From NCBI GenBank assembly GCA_020072785.1, contig JAIQGG010000002.1, forward strand, positions 992,001 through 1,056,000: a stretch of 64,000 nt of DNA, given 5' to 3'. The position numbers and the translations under genes are program-made. Position 1 is the first letter of the stretch, and each line of letters begins with the position of its first letter. Positions 42,015-49,544 of the stretch are shown here, in pieces. Origin of the DNA: Terriglobia bacterium. Its GTDB lineage: Bacteria > Acidobacteriota > Terriglobia > Acidiferrales > UBA7541. A model generated the notes under the pieces. The model saw only the letters and a program-made list of their open reading frames with translations. It did not search any database and was not told the origin of the DNA.

Positions 42015-42232
42015 CCGACCCGCCCGGCAGCGCGCTTTTTCGCGGGGATTCTTCCGCCGGTACTTCGCAGATGAAAAAAGCTCACTAAAGTCCATGACAC
42101 CTGGTCTCAAAATCGTTGGCACGCGCCGCCACGACCTTCGGCTTAAAAGGAAGATTCTCGTCGGCTCAAGCATCTTTGCTATTAATGAGACGGGCGGGCG
42201 AGCGCGAGGAGCTTTAATAAAGGTCGTGGTAA

Positions 42233-42439
42233 TTGACATTCTCACGCGGTAGGTTTCGATCAGCAGGGACCAAGCGTCCAGACATTGAATACGCTGGCGA
42301 GCGGGCGAATAAAAAGCGAATTACCCTTGATTCTTTTCCTGTGCTCTGGAACACTGCGCTGGTAGAACGGACCCGAGAGGCTCCCTTGCCCGGAGCTTTC
42401 TCAGGTCCTGATCCTAAGCATGAAAGGAGGAAAGAGTGA
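42233..42439 (+). CDS. Possible small protein, upstream of a coupled mini-gene
   Basis: A 68-residue frame (TTG start directly after a stop) reading MTFSRGRFRSAGTKRPDIEY and later RVTLD-like KKRITLDSFPVLWNTALVERT, ending PKHERRKE. It is rich in charged residues and its stop overlaps the GTG of the next mini-gene (GTGA). Amino acid make-up is protein-like but the start codon is weak and I know no family. It lies in a lower-GC region next to the REP elements. Confidence 0.35.
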   Translation: MTFSRGRFRSAGTKRPDIEYAGERANKKRITLDSFPVLWNTALVERTREAPLPGAFSGPDPKHERRKE

Positions 42440-42570
42440 AACACGCACCCGTTACGATACTGCGTGATTCCAAGACCGGTCGAATCATTTCGCAAAACAC
42501 CGCGAACCGAAAAGACCCAGCGACTTGGGAACGTGAACGTGTGTATCGTCCATCACCAAAGAAAGGGTAA
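42436..42570 (+). CDS. Small protein with strong ribosome site
   Basis: A 44-residue frame with GTG start, beginning VKHAPVTILRDSKTGRIIS and ending ERVYRPSPKKG. The leader AAGGAGG lies 5 bases before the GTG, the best Shine-Dalgarno in this part of the window, and the start overlaps the preceding stop (GTGA). Basic, soluble, no recognised domain. The strong translation signal makes it likely to be expressed. Unknown function; antitoxin or regulator roles are only possibilities. Confidence 0.5.
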   Translation: MKHAPVTILRDSKTGRIISQNTANRKDPATWERERVYRPSPKKG

Positions 42571-42719
42571 GTAAACACTCGGACGCTGGGAGCAATCCTA
42601 GCGTCCGAGAAATTGCAGTCGCATCGTAGTCCCTAGAATGCATCCTGACAAGGTATTTTCTATGCTCTGATGTTCTATGGAAGCCTAAGTACTGAGATTT
42701 AGATGTCGCGAGGCGAAAA

Positions 42720-43106
42720 ATGGGCGTTGTAGAGAACATGAAGGAAATGGCCGACCTCATAAAAAAGCTCGGCGACATAGAACTCAACCGGAAGATCCTC
42801 ACTCTCGAAACAGAAGTCCTGGATTTAACTCGGGACAAACGACGAGTTGAGGAGAAAGTTGAGGAATTGGAGCGAACGCTCAAGCAGCGCCAGACGCTAT
42901 ACTTTTTTGAGCCATTTTACTGGTTAAAAGAAGATACGACTCCCTATTGCCCTTCCTGTTGGGAAACGAAGATGACGGCCGTTCACGTCCTTTTCGAGTA
43001 TGACACCGCGGTCCGTTCCAACTGGAGTTGTCCAAGCTGCAAACACAAATATGAACCAGAAAGGCTGCGGCAAGACCTGGTTTCGGCTGCTGCTCTAAAG
43101 CGCTGA
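42720..43106 (+). CDS. Coiled-coil protein with carboxy-terminal zinc ribbon
   Basis: A 128-residue protein: residues about 5-60 are a helical coiled coil (VENMKEMADLIKKLGDIELNRKI and onward with heptads of Leu/Ile/Val), followed by a zinc ribbon with CPSCWETK and CPSCKHKYE (about 78-118). The ATG has GAGG 7-10 bases upstream. The gene is clearly lower in GC than the neighbours and codon use differs, suggesting recent acquisition. No family recognised. It sits downstream of the two mini-genes and may belong to the same accessory block. Confidence 0.75.
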   Translation: MGVVENMKEMADLIKKLGDIELNRKILTLETEVLDLTRDKRRVEEKVEELERTLKQRQTLYFFEPFYWLKEDTTPYCPSCWETKMTAVHVLFEYDTAVRSNWSCPSCKHKYEPERLRQDLVSAAALKR

Positions 43107-43489
43107 GTACGTCACTTCCCTGAAATCCTTGGGCATCTATCAGACGCTCCCGAGCACGTTCTTCCGGTAGGACTCTCCGTTCGTGAGATAGAATCGGCGG
43201 GTGGCGCAAACTTAGTGACTTGGCAAGGTCCGGGTGCCCCATTCCTGCGAAGCGCGTTCGTTGCGTTCCGGATGCCTTTACGGAACGCGTTTTTGCGCCC
43301 CGGTTGGGTTTGCGGGGCACAGGTGGGGTTCTTCTCTTGGCTCTTCTCCCCATCCCCGCCTCCGCTCCCCCGCACCATTCGAATACCAGTAAAGTATATT
43401 GAACGTGTTTACCGAATGGGCTATACTCTCATTCGTTTCTAGCGCGGAGGAGATAGGCTGACATCCCTTGTCCGTGCCACCGCTCCCGC

Positions 43490-43735
43490 CGTCTCACACT
43501 CTTCCCGGTGACCACTTTCCAAACATTCGAGCACTAAAGCCTCTCCCGCAACCCCTGCAGAATCATCACTTACACACTCTTTCGCATCAACGGAAATCTA
43601 CACGACTTAAAATCCTTTCCTTTGATACTCTTGCGCACTCTTCAAACAAGAGTGACCTGCTAAGTCCTTCAAATTCAATTACAACCGCACTCTTTGCAAA
43701 AAACACGGGGGTGGGGGTAGGGGTGTCCGCCAGAA
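43490..43735. repeat. Possible intergenic repeat element
   Basis: Four CACTCTT copies, several CTTTCCTTTGAT/CCTTCAAATT variants, and a terminal run with the form (G)4-5TGGGGGTAGGGG. From memory, similar CCTACCCCCACCCC...AAAGGACTTA units occur between genes in Acidobacteria-like genomes; I cannot test this here. Confidence 0.35.
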
Positions 43736-43779
43736 TCCTGAACCATTACTTGAAGTTTTCTCCCGTTCCGACGAGCAAA

Positions 43780-43803
43780 GAGGCCGGACTGAAACCCGGC
43801 CTC
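43780..43803. repeat. REP-like palindrome, family C
   Basis: GAGGCCGG-ACTGAAAC-CCGGCCTC, 8-base arms. Together with the reversed copy at 43825-43849 it forms an inverted pair separated by about 21 bases, like a bacterial BIME. Confidence 0.7.
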
Positions 43804-43824
43804 TACAAAGGCGGAGTAGAAAGA

Positions 43825-43849
43825 TGCCGGCCTAAAGGCCCGGCGCTAC
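43825..43849. repeat. REP-like palindrome, family C, reversed
   Basis: TGCCGGCC-TAAA-GGCCCGGC followed by GCTAC; reading the other strand gives GTAGC + GCCGGGCC..., matching 41740-41762. Confidence 0.65.
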
Positions 43850-43881
43850 ATAGTCGGGGAAAAGAGGGATTCCCCGGGCGG

Positions 43882-44745
43882 CTACGTTTCGCCCCACTTC
43901 AGTTTGCTGCGGAGAATTTCGAAGTAGGTCTTGCGCGGGGGCTGGATGAGCTTCAGGCGCGGGAGGGCTTTGGTCACGCGGATGTGGTCGTTCGCGCGCA
44001 TCTCGATGCCCGTCTGGCCGTCCATGGTGAGGAAGACGGCTTCGCTGTTGCCCGGAAAGGAGATCTCGATGCGCGAAGAGTCTTGCACGACCAGCGGGCG
44101 GTCGCTCAGCGTGTGCGGGCAGATCGGGGTGATCACGAAGGCGCCGACGCCGGGATGCACGATCGGTCCGCCGGCGGAAAGGGAATAGGCGGTCGAGCCC
44201 GTGGGCGTGGCCACGATCAAACCGTCGGCGCGGTAGCGGCAGACGAAGTTGCCGTCGATTTCCAGCTCCAGCTCGATCATCCGCGCCAGCACGCCTTTGT
44301 TGATGACCGCGTCGTTCAGCGCCAGGTGCGATTCGGCCACCTGGCCGCCGCGCAGCAGCTCCGCCTGCAGCAGCACGCGCTCGCTCACGGCGTGGCGTCC
44401 GGCAAGCGTTTCCTCGAGCGCGGGGTAGAGCTCGTCGCGGGTGAAGCTGGTCAGAAAGCCGAGGCTGCCGAGGTTGACGGGCAGAATGGGCACCCCGCGC
44501 GGCGCGGCCAGGCGCGCCGCCGCCAGCAGCGTGCCGTCCCCGCCGAGAACCAGCAGGAGCTGCGCTTCCTCGGCGAGCTGCTGGCGGGTGCGCACGTTTC
44601 CCGGAGCGGCCAGGCAACTGGAAGTCTCCGCGTCGCACAGCACGCGGATGCCGCGCTGCTCCAGCCACTGCAGAAGCGCGGGCACCACCGCGATCAGGTC
44701 CTCGCGGCGCGGGCGGGAGAGAATGCCGATGGTCTGGAAGCTCAT
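43882..44745 (-). CDS. nadK: NAD kinase
   Basis: ATP- or polyphosphate-dependent phosphorylation of NAD to NADP, cytoplasmic. The 287-residue protein has VLGGDGTLLAAAR (GGDG motif), NLGSLGFLTSF, ALNDAVI-N-KG, the DGLIVATPTGSTAYSLSAGGPIVHP segment and ICPHTLSDRPLVV. Length fits. Minus-strand order is xseB, ispA, tlyA, nadK, a common grouping; tlyA ends 28 bases before its start. Confidence 0.95.
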   Translation of the reverse strand: MSFQTIGILSRPRREDLIAVVPALLQWLEQRGIRVLCDAETSSCLAAPGNVRTRQQLAEEAQLLLVLGGDGTLLAAARLAAPRGVPILPVNLGSLGFLTSFTRDELYPALEETLAGRHAVSERVLLQAELLRGGQVAESHLALNDAVINKGVLARMIELELEIDGNFVCRYRADGLIVATPTGSTAYSLSAGGPIVHPGVGAFVITPICPHTLSDRPLVVQDSSRIEISFPGNSEAVFLTMDGQTGIEMRANDHIRVTKALPRLKLIQPPRKTYFEILRSKLKWGET

Positions 44746-44772
44746 GAGCGTGGTTGCGCTGCGTGCCGCAGT

Positions 44773-45525
44773 CTACTTTACCGCAGGGCGGCGCAGATGC
44801 AGAAAAAATTCCTGATTGCCTTCCGCGCCGGGGAGGCGGCTGGGCGACATGCCCAGGACCTCCAAGCCGGCGGCGCGGGCGGCTTCCCGCACGCGCTGCA
44901 CCGCTTCCTCGTGCAGCTTCGCGTCGCGCACCACGCCTCCAGCGGGGATCTGCTCGCGGCGCAGCTCAAACTGCGGCTTGACCAGGACGAGCAAATCCGC
45001 GCCGGGCCGCGCCACGGCCGCCGCCGGAGCCAGGACCAGCGCGGCGGAGATGAAGGATACGTCCACCACCACCAGGTCCACCTCTTCCGGGATGTCCGCG
45101 CGAGTAAGCTCCCGCGCATTGCGCTCAATGCGCACCACGCGCGGGTCCTGTTGCAATTTCCACGCCAGCTGGTTGGTGGTCACATCCACGGCATACACAC
45201 GGCGCGCGCCGCGCTGCAGCAGGCAGTCGGTGAAACCGCCGGTGGAAGAGCCGATGTCGGCGCAGACGCAGCCGGACGGGTCCAGCGCAAAATCTTCCAG
45301 CGCGCCTTCCAGCTTCATTCCGCCGCGGCTGGCATATTTCTGCTGCCGGCTGCGCACTTCGATTCGCGCATCTGCCGCAACCAGTTGTCCGGCTTTTTCG
45401 CCGCGCGCTCCGTCCACCAGGACTTCCCCCGCCAGGATCATGGCCCGCGCCTTGGCCTGCGATTCGGCCAGCCCGCGCGCGACCAGCAGGAGATCGAGCC
45501 GCTTGCGTTCGGGCTTGGCGGTCAT
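44773..45525 (-). CDS. tlyA: TlyA-family rRNA 2'-O-methyltransferase/hemolysin
   Basis: A 250-residue protein: S4 RNA-binding domain (about 8-65, RLDLLLVARGLAESQAKARAMILAGEVLV) followed by an FtsJ-type SAM methyltransferase with YASRGGMKLEGAL, CADIGSSTGGFTDCLL and VVVDVSFISA. TlyA proteins 2'-O-methylate cytidines in 16S and 23S rRNA in some bacteria. It lies 15 bases behind ispA and before nadK, the standard order of this housekeeping cluster. Confidence 0.93.
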   Translation of the reverse strand: MTAKPERKRLDLLLVARGLAESQAKARAMILAGEVLVDGARGEKAGQLVAADARIEVRSRQQKYASRGGMKLEGALEDFALDPSGCVCADIGSSTGGFTDCLLQRGARRVYAVDVTTNQLAWKLQQDPRVVRIERNARELTRADIPEEVDLVVVDVSFISAALVLAPAAAVARPGADLLVLVKPQFELRREQIPAGGVVRDAKLHEEAVQRVREAARAAGLEVLGMSPSRLPGAEGNQEFFLHLRRPAVK

Positions 45526-45540
45526 GGGAGGAGCCGGGCC

Positions 45541-46422
45541 TCAGGCGCGGCGCAGGGCGAGGAATTCGGCGATCTCGCGCAGGCGCGCGGCGCGCTTGCC
45601 GTAGGCCGCGAGTTCGCTCATGGCCTTTTCGGTCAGCTCGCGCGCGATCTGGTGCGAGCGCTCCAGCCCGAAGACCGCGGGGTAGGTGGCCTTCTGCTGC
45701 GCCACGTCCTTGCCCGCCGTTTTGCCCAGCGCCGCGGAGGACTCTTCGACGTCCAGAATGTCGTCGGTCACCTGGAAGGCCCAGCCGATGGCGTCGCCGA
45801 AACGCCGCAGCCGCGCGACATCCTCTGGCGCGGCGCCCGCGCAGTGCGCCCCCGCCAGGATCGCCGCGCGAATCAGCGCCGCGGTCTTCGAGCGGTGAAT
45901 GTACTCGAGCATTTCCGGCCCGACCTTTTTGCCCTCGGCTTCCAGATCCGCCACCTGGCCGCCGACCATGCCGTTCACGGTGCCGGCGGCGGTGGAGACT
46001 TCCAGCAGAATGGCCACGCGCCGCTCCGCCGCCACGGGCGTTTCGCCGATGGCCTGAAAGGCTAGCGTGAGCAGAGCGTCGCCTGCCAGGATCGCCGCCG
46101 CTTCGCCGAATTTCTTGTGGCAGGTGGGCTTGCCGCGGCGCAGGTCGTCGTTGTCCAGCGCCGGCAAGTCGTCGTGGATCAGCGAATAGGTGTGGATGAA
46201 CTCCAGCGCGCACGCCGGATGCAGCGCGGGCGTCACGTCGGCGGTAAAGATGCGCGCCGACTCCAGGCACAGGACCGGCCGGACACGCTTTCCGCCGGCG
46301 AAGACGCTGTAGCGCATCGCCTGGTGGATCGAGGGCGGCGGCGTGGTCGCCGCGGGAAGCAAGCGCTCGAGCGCCGCTTCGACGGCCAGGCGGTCTTCTT
46401 CAAAGAAGGCAGGGAGTTTCAT
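45541..46422 (-). CDS. ispA: Polyprenyl synthetase (farnesyl diphosphate synthase, IspA type)
   Basis: Condenses isopentenyl diphosphate with allylic diphosphates to farnesyl (or geranylgeranyl) diphosphate, which here would feed HpnCD. The 293-residue protein has KRVRPVLCLE, the first aspartate-rich motif DDLPALDNDD, GDALLTLAFQ, and the second motif DDILD. The chain length is not certain from sequence alone. ATG at 46422 (normal start); an upstream open frame was rejected. The start overlaps nothing; xseB ends 40 bases upstream. dxs, often next in this cluster, is absent. Confidence 0.9.
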   Translation of the reverse strand: MKLPAFFEEDRLAVEAALERLLPAATTPPPSIHQAMRYSVFAGGKRVRPVLCLESARIFTADVTPALHPACALEFIHTYSLIHDDLPALDNDDLRRGKPTCHKKFGEAAAILAGDALLTLAFQAIGETPVAAERRVAILLEVSTAAGTVNGMVGGQVADLEAEGKKVGPEMLEYIHRSKTAALIRAAILAGAHCAGAAPEDVARLRRFGDAIGWAFQVTDDILDVEESSAALGKTAGKDVAQQKATYPAVFGLERSHQIARELTEKAMSELAAYGKRAARLREIAEFLALRRA

Positions 46423-46462
46423 TGCAGGGGATCCGGCCTCCGGAACGCTGCGCCGCGGGGCG

Positions 46463-46735
46463 TCACGACGCCTCTTCGCCTTCCGGCGCAAAAGGCTCGG
46501 CGGCGAGTTTGCCATCGGCCTTCTTCAGCAGAATCTCGACGCGGCCTTCGGCCTCTTCGAGTTGTTTGTGGCACTCCTGGGAGAGCGCCACGCCCTCTTC
46601 GAAGAGCTTCATCGCTTCATCGAGCGAGAGTTGCGGACTCTCCAGCCGCCGCACGACCTCTTCGAGGCGCGCCAGCGACTTTTCGAAGTCCGCCTTCTTC
46701 GGCGGCTCGGGCTTCTTCGGAGATGGTGAATTCAC
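46463..46735 (-). CDS. xseB: Exodeoxyribonuclease VII small subunit
   Basis: A 90-residue helical protein with FEKSLARLEEVVRRLESPQLSLDEAMKLFEEGVALSQECHKQLEEAEGRVEILL, the conserved XseB helical hairpin, and Lys/Pro-rich and acidic tails. It partners XseA to degrade single-stranded DNA; xseA is not in this window. First gene of the xseB-ispA-tlyA-nadK series. Confidence 0.93.
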   Translation of the reverse strand: MNSPSPKKPEPPKKADFEKSLARLEEVVRRLESPQLSLDEAMKLFEEGVALSQECHKQLEEAEGRVEILLKKADGKLAAEPFAPEGEEAS

Positions 46736-46926
46736 GCGATTCGCTCGTTACGCGGGCCGCACTTCGTCTGGCAGCGCGCGCGGAAAAAAACTCCGGCCGG
46801 CCGTCCCGGCGCATACGCCGGATCGCAAACCACGACTGCCGGACCAAGACAGCATTCTAAGTCACGGCGGAGAAGCGAAACAATCGCTTTGTGCGGCCTG
46901 CGCGTTTTTCCGGCCGCCCCGCGAGT

Positions 46927-49374
46927 TTACGGCGCCGGCTTCAGCGTCAGCGTGTGCCGCCGCGCCGCGTCTTCGGCGGCCTGGCTGAACGGCGCCGTGA
47001 TGGGCTTGCCCTCGAACCAGTAGGAGAACTGGTCCTTGTAGTGCGCGCTGCCCAGCTGCCCGGACTCTCCCGCCGGAATCTGCATCAGCGATGCGTCCCA
47101 GTCGCTCAGGTCGGCGGTGAAGCGCATCGAGGGGCCGTCCGTGGGGCTGGCCGCGCGGATCGAGTAGCGCGTGCCGTTCTGCGGCTGGCCGGTGATGCTC
47201 AGCAGCCAGCGCAGGATCCCCTTGCGTCCCAGGGGATGCAGCATCTGCAGGGAATTGAAGCGCTTCCAGGCCCAGCCCGAGACCCGCTTGCTCCCCGATT
47301 CGCGTTCCAGGCGCGCCACGGCGCGGTCCGCGGCGGCCGCCAGAAGTTCGTCGTAGCTGCCGTACTGCTTGGGCAGCCAGCGCTCGGGCCGCTCCGTCAG
47401 CACCTTCTGCACGAAGACGCTGCTGCGCCACTGGTAGAGCTTGGTCTCCTCGCCGAGATAGGGCTGCAGCAGCAGACGCAGCGTTTCCACCCGCACCGCT
47501 TCGAGAAACGAAACTTCCGGCTCGTCCGCGCCGGCCTCCCCGCTCCAGTCCTTCAGCCGCTCCAGCAGCTCGCGCGCCCGCGCATCGTGCGGCTGCGCCA
47601 CCTGGCCCGCGGCCACCAGTTGCCGCGCGAGGAACAGATGCGCATAGCTATAGACGTCCGTCTGCACCGTCAGCATGTCTTCGGCATGCAGCCCGCTTTT
47701 GTCGGCCAGCAGGTCGTAGATCCGCGCCGTGCGGTAGGGCAGTTCCCAGCGGTCGGTGAGATACGGTTTGTACTTCGGTCCCACCACCCGCGCATTCGCC
47801 GTCGCGATCAGCCCGTCATCCGGATTGAACACTTGCGGAAGCTGATCAAAGGGTATGTACCCGGTCCACTCATAGTCGTCGGTATCGCCCGGCACCGGCA
47901 CTTCGCCGCGGCCCTTCTTCCGCACCGGCACCCGCGCGGCCATGATGTAGCCGATGTTGCCGTCCACGTCGGCATACACCGCGTTCTGCGCGGGGCCCCA
48001 GACGCGCTTGAGCTCGTTGCGGAATTCTTCCCAGTTCCGCGCCCGGCCCAGCCACTGGTAGGAATAGGCCAGCCCGCCGGGTTCCAGCGCGGTCCAGCGC
48101 AGCGCGTAGGCTTTTCCGCCTTCGCGGCGCACCACCGGACCATGGCGCGTGAGCGCCACGGTGAATTTCTCGTCCGCCTGGCCCTTCACGCGGATGGTCT
48201 CCGGCACGAACTGCGCCGCCTGCCATTTGCCGTGCACCCGGTATTCCCCGGGATTGGCCGGGTTGAACGTCTCGACGTACAGGTCCTGCACGTCCGCGCC
48301 ATTGTTGGTGAAGCCCCAGGCGATGCGCGCGTTGTGCCCGATGATCACCAGCGGCGCTCCGGGCAGGGTGAAGCCTTGCACGTTCCAACCCGGCGCGGTC
48401 AGGTGAATCTCGTACCAGATCGACGGCACAGTCAATTGCAGGTGCGTGTCGTTGGCCAGTAGCGGCTTCCCGGAGGCTGTGTAGTCCCCGCTGACCACCC
48501 AGTTGTTGCTGCCCAGGCCGCGATGAATGTCCTCGGCGGCCGCGGCGAGCCAGGAGTGCACCGAGGGCCACAGCGCCGCCGCCACATCCGGCGTGTCCGG
48601 GGTGAAGCGCAGCGGCGGGGAAGGCGCCGCCGCTTTGAGCACATTGTCCGGCTGAATTTCGTCTTCGTCATCCTGGTCGCTGTCTCCGGGCTGCCCGTGA
48701 TCGCTCTTTCCCGCTTCGCCCACTACATACCGGTCCAGCTCCGATTCCTGGGAGAAGAGCTCCCGCGCGCGCTCCGCGCCCACACGCTCGGTCACTTTCG
48801 CGCGGTTGAGCTCGGCTTCCCAGGTGTGCGTGAGGTCCTGATACATGTAGCCCACGATGACCAGCGTGTCGGCGGGCTGCCAGGGACGCGGTTGGTAGCC
48901 CAGCAGGGAAAACTCCAGCGGCAGACGGTCGCGGTGCTGCTCGATAAAGCGATTCACGCCGCGCGCATAGGCTTCCAGCGCGGCGCGCGATTCCGGATCG
49001 AGCTGCCCGGCGTCGCGCTCGGCCGCGCGCGCCAGCCCCAGCGTGCGGTACTGGCGGTCCACGCCCAGCGCCAACGGGCCAAAGATTTCAGAGAGCTCTC
49101 CGCGCGCCACCCGGCGCATCAGATCCAGCTGCCACAACCGGTCCTGGGCCATGACGTAGCCCTGCGCCTCGGCCAGATCGTTGAGCGATCCCGCGCGAAT
49201 GTGCGGAATCCCCCAGGCGTCGCGATCCACCGTGACGCTCTGCGCCAGCCCGGGCAGCGGCGCGCTGCCATCGAGCTGTGGCAGCGGCCGGTAGACGTAG
49301 TGCCACGCCACCGCGCTCCCCGCGACGAGCACAAGGGCGGCGATCCAGAATAGAATGCGGAAGAATCGTTGCAC
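46927..49374 (-). CDS. Penicillin acylase-family hydrolase
   Basis: An 815-residue Ntn hydrolase of the penicillin/glutaryl-7-ACA/acyl-homoserine lactone acylase family. An amino-terminal membrane helix (about 6-26) anchors or exports it. After an alpha chain with RDAWGIPHIRAGSLNDLAEAQGYVMAQDR (about 50-78), the autocatalytic cleavage site is at GSNNWVVSG with the nucleophile S289; then HGPVV, and the final half with typical NAVYADVDGNIGYIMAARVP. The spacer before S289 is long and acidic (SDQDDEDEIQPDN). Such enzymes hydrolyse amides of acyl homoserine lactones or beta-lactam side chains. The GTG at 49374 with GAGAG upstream fits the membrane helix; a longer frame exists. Confidence 0.85.
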   Translation of the reverse strand: MQRFFRILFWIAALVLVAGSAVAWHYVYRPLPQLDGSAPLPGLAQSVTVDRDAWGIPHIRAGSLNDLAEAQGYVMAQDRLWQLDLMRRVARGELSEIFGPLALGVDRQYRTLGLARAAERDAGQLDPESRAALEAYARGVNRFIEQHRDRLPLEFSLLGYQPRPWQPADTLVIVGYMYQDLTHTWEAELNRAKVTERVGAERARELFSQESELDRYVVGEAGKSDHGQPGDSDQDDEDEIQPDNVLKAAAPSPPLRFTPDTPDVAAALWPSVHSWLAAAAEDIHRGLGSNNWVVSGDYTASGKPLLANDTHLQLTVPSIWYEIHLTAPGWNVQGFTLPGAPLVIIGHNARIAWGFTNNGADVQDLYVETFNPANPGEYRVHGKWQAAQFVPETIRVKGQADEKFTVALTRHGPVVRREGGKAYALRWTALEPGGLAYSYQWLGRARNWEEFRNELKRVWGPAQNAVYADVDGNIGYIMAARVPVRKKGRGEVPVPGDTDDYEWTGYIPFDQLPQVFNPDDGLIATANARVVGPKYKPYLTDRWELPYRTARIYDLLADKSGLHAEDMLTVQTDVYSYAHLFLARQLVAAGQVAQPHDARARELLERLKDWSGEAGADEPEVSFLEAVRVETLRLLLQPYLGEETKLYQWRSSVFVQKVLTERPERWLPKQYGSYDELLAAAADRAVARLERESGSKRVSGWAWKRFNSLQMLHPLGRKGILRWLLSITGQPQNGTRYSIRAASPTDGPSMRFTADLSDWDASLMQIPAGESGQLGSAHYKDQFSYWFEGKPITAPFSQAAEDAARRHTLTLKPAP

Positions 49375-49511
49375 GCGGACTCTCAGGCGAAATAAATGCA
49401 ATTCGAGTGTAGAAGAGCCTCCGCATGGACGCAACCCGCGGTTCTTCTCCGGTGACGTTTCGCCGCGGCCCGGGCTTTTCCCGGGGGAGGAGCGCGCAGG
49501 CCCGCCGCTGC

Positions 49512-49520
49512 TGCTACAAT
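49512..49520 (+). promoter_or_regulatory. Extended -10 promoter (TGCTACAAT)
   Basis: TG-C-TACAAT precedes the ATG of the CNNM/CorC gene by 25 bases, with AGGAG at 49526-49530. No clear -35. Divergent from the penicillin acylase gene. Confidence 0.4.
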
Positions 49521-49544
49521 GCATTAGGAGAACCCGGTACACCC

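Larger units (their letters stand above)
41602..42232. other. Repeat-rich non-coding stretch behind the transposase
   Basis: Holds REP copies 4 and 5 of family A with longer flanking repeats, and one family C palindrome. The short frames here are made of repeat sequence and I do not accept them as genes. From about 42090 on the base composition becomes less GC-rich. Confidence 0.6.
43107..43881. other. Non-coding accessory stretch upstream of nadK end
   Basis: No acceptable gene. 43107-43380 is of normal composition and empty. From about 43450 to 43750 it is AT-richer, pyrimidine-rich on the plus strand, with the heptamer CACTCTT at 43497, 43575, 43636 and 43688 and a GGGGGTGGGGG run near 43710-43730. 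Two family C palindromes close the stretch (43780-43849). Confidence 0.5.

Noticed and set aside
43468-46065. Very long plus-strand open frame
   Set aside because: It runs opposite nadK, tlyA and ispA and reads mostly low-complexity Arg/Ala/Gly/His; it is a high-GC shadow of real minus-strand genes.
45541-46735. Missing dxs in the xseB-ispA-tlyA group
   Set aside because: Its absence here is common when the gene is elsewhere; no fragment of it is visible, so nothing was annotated.
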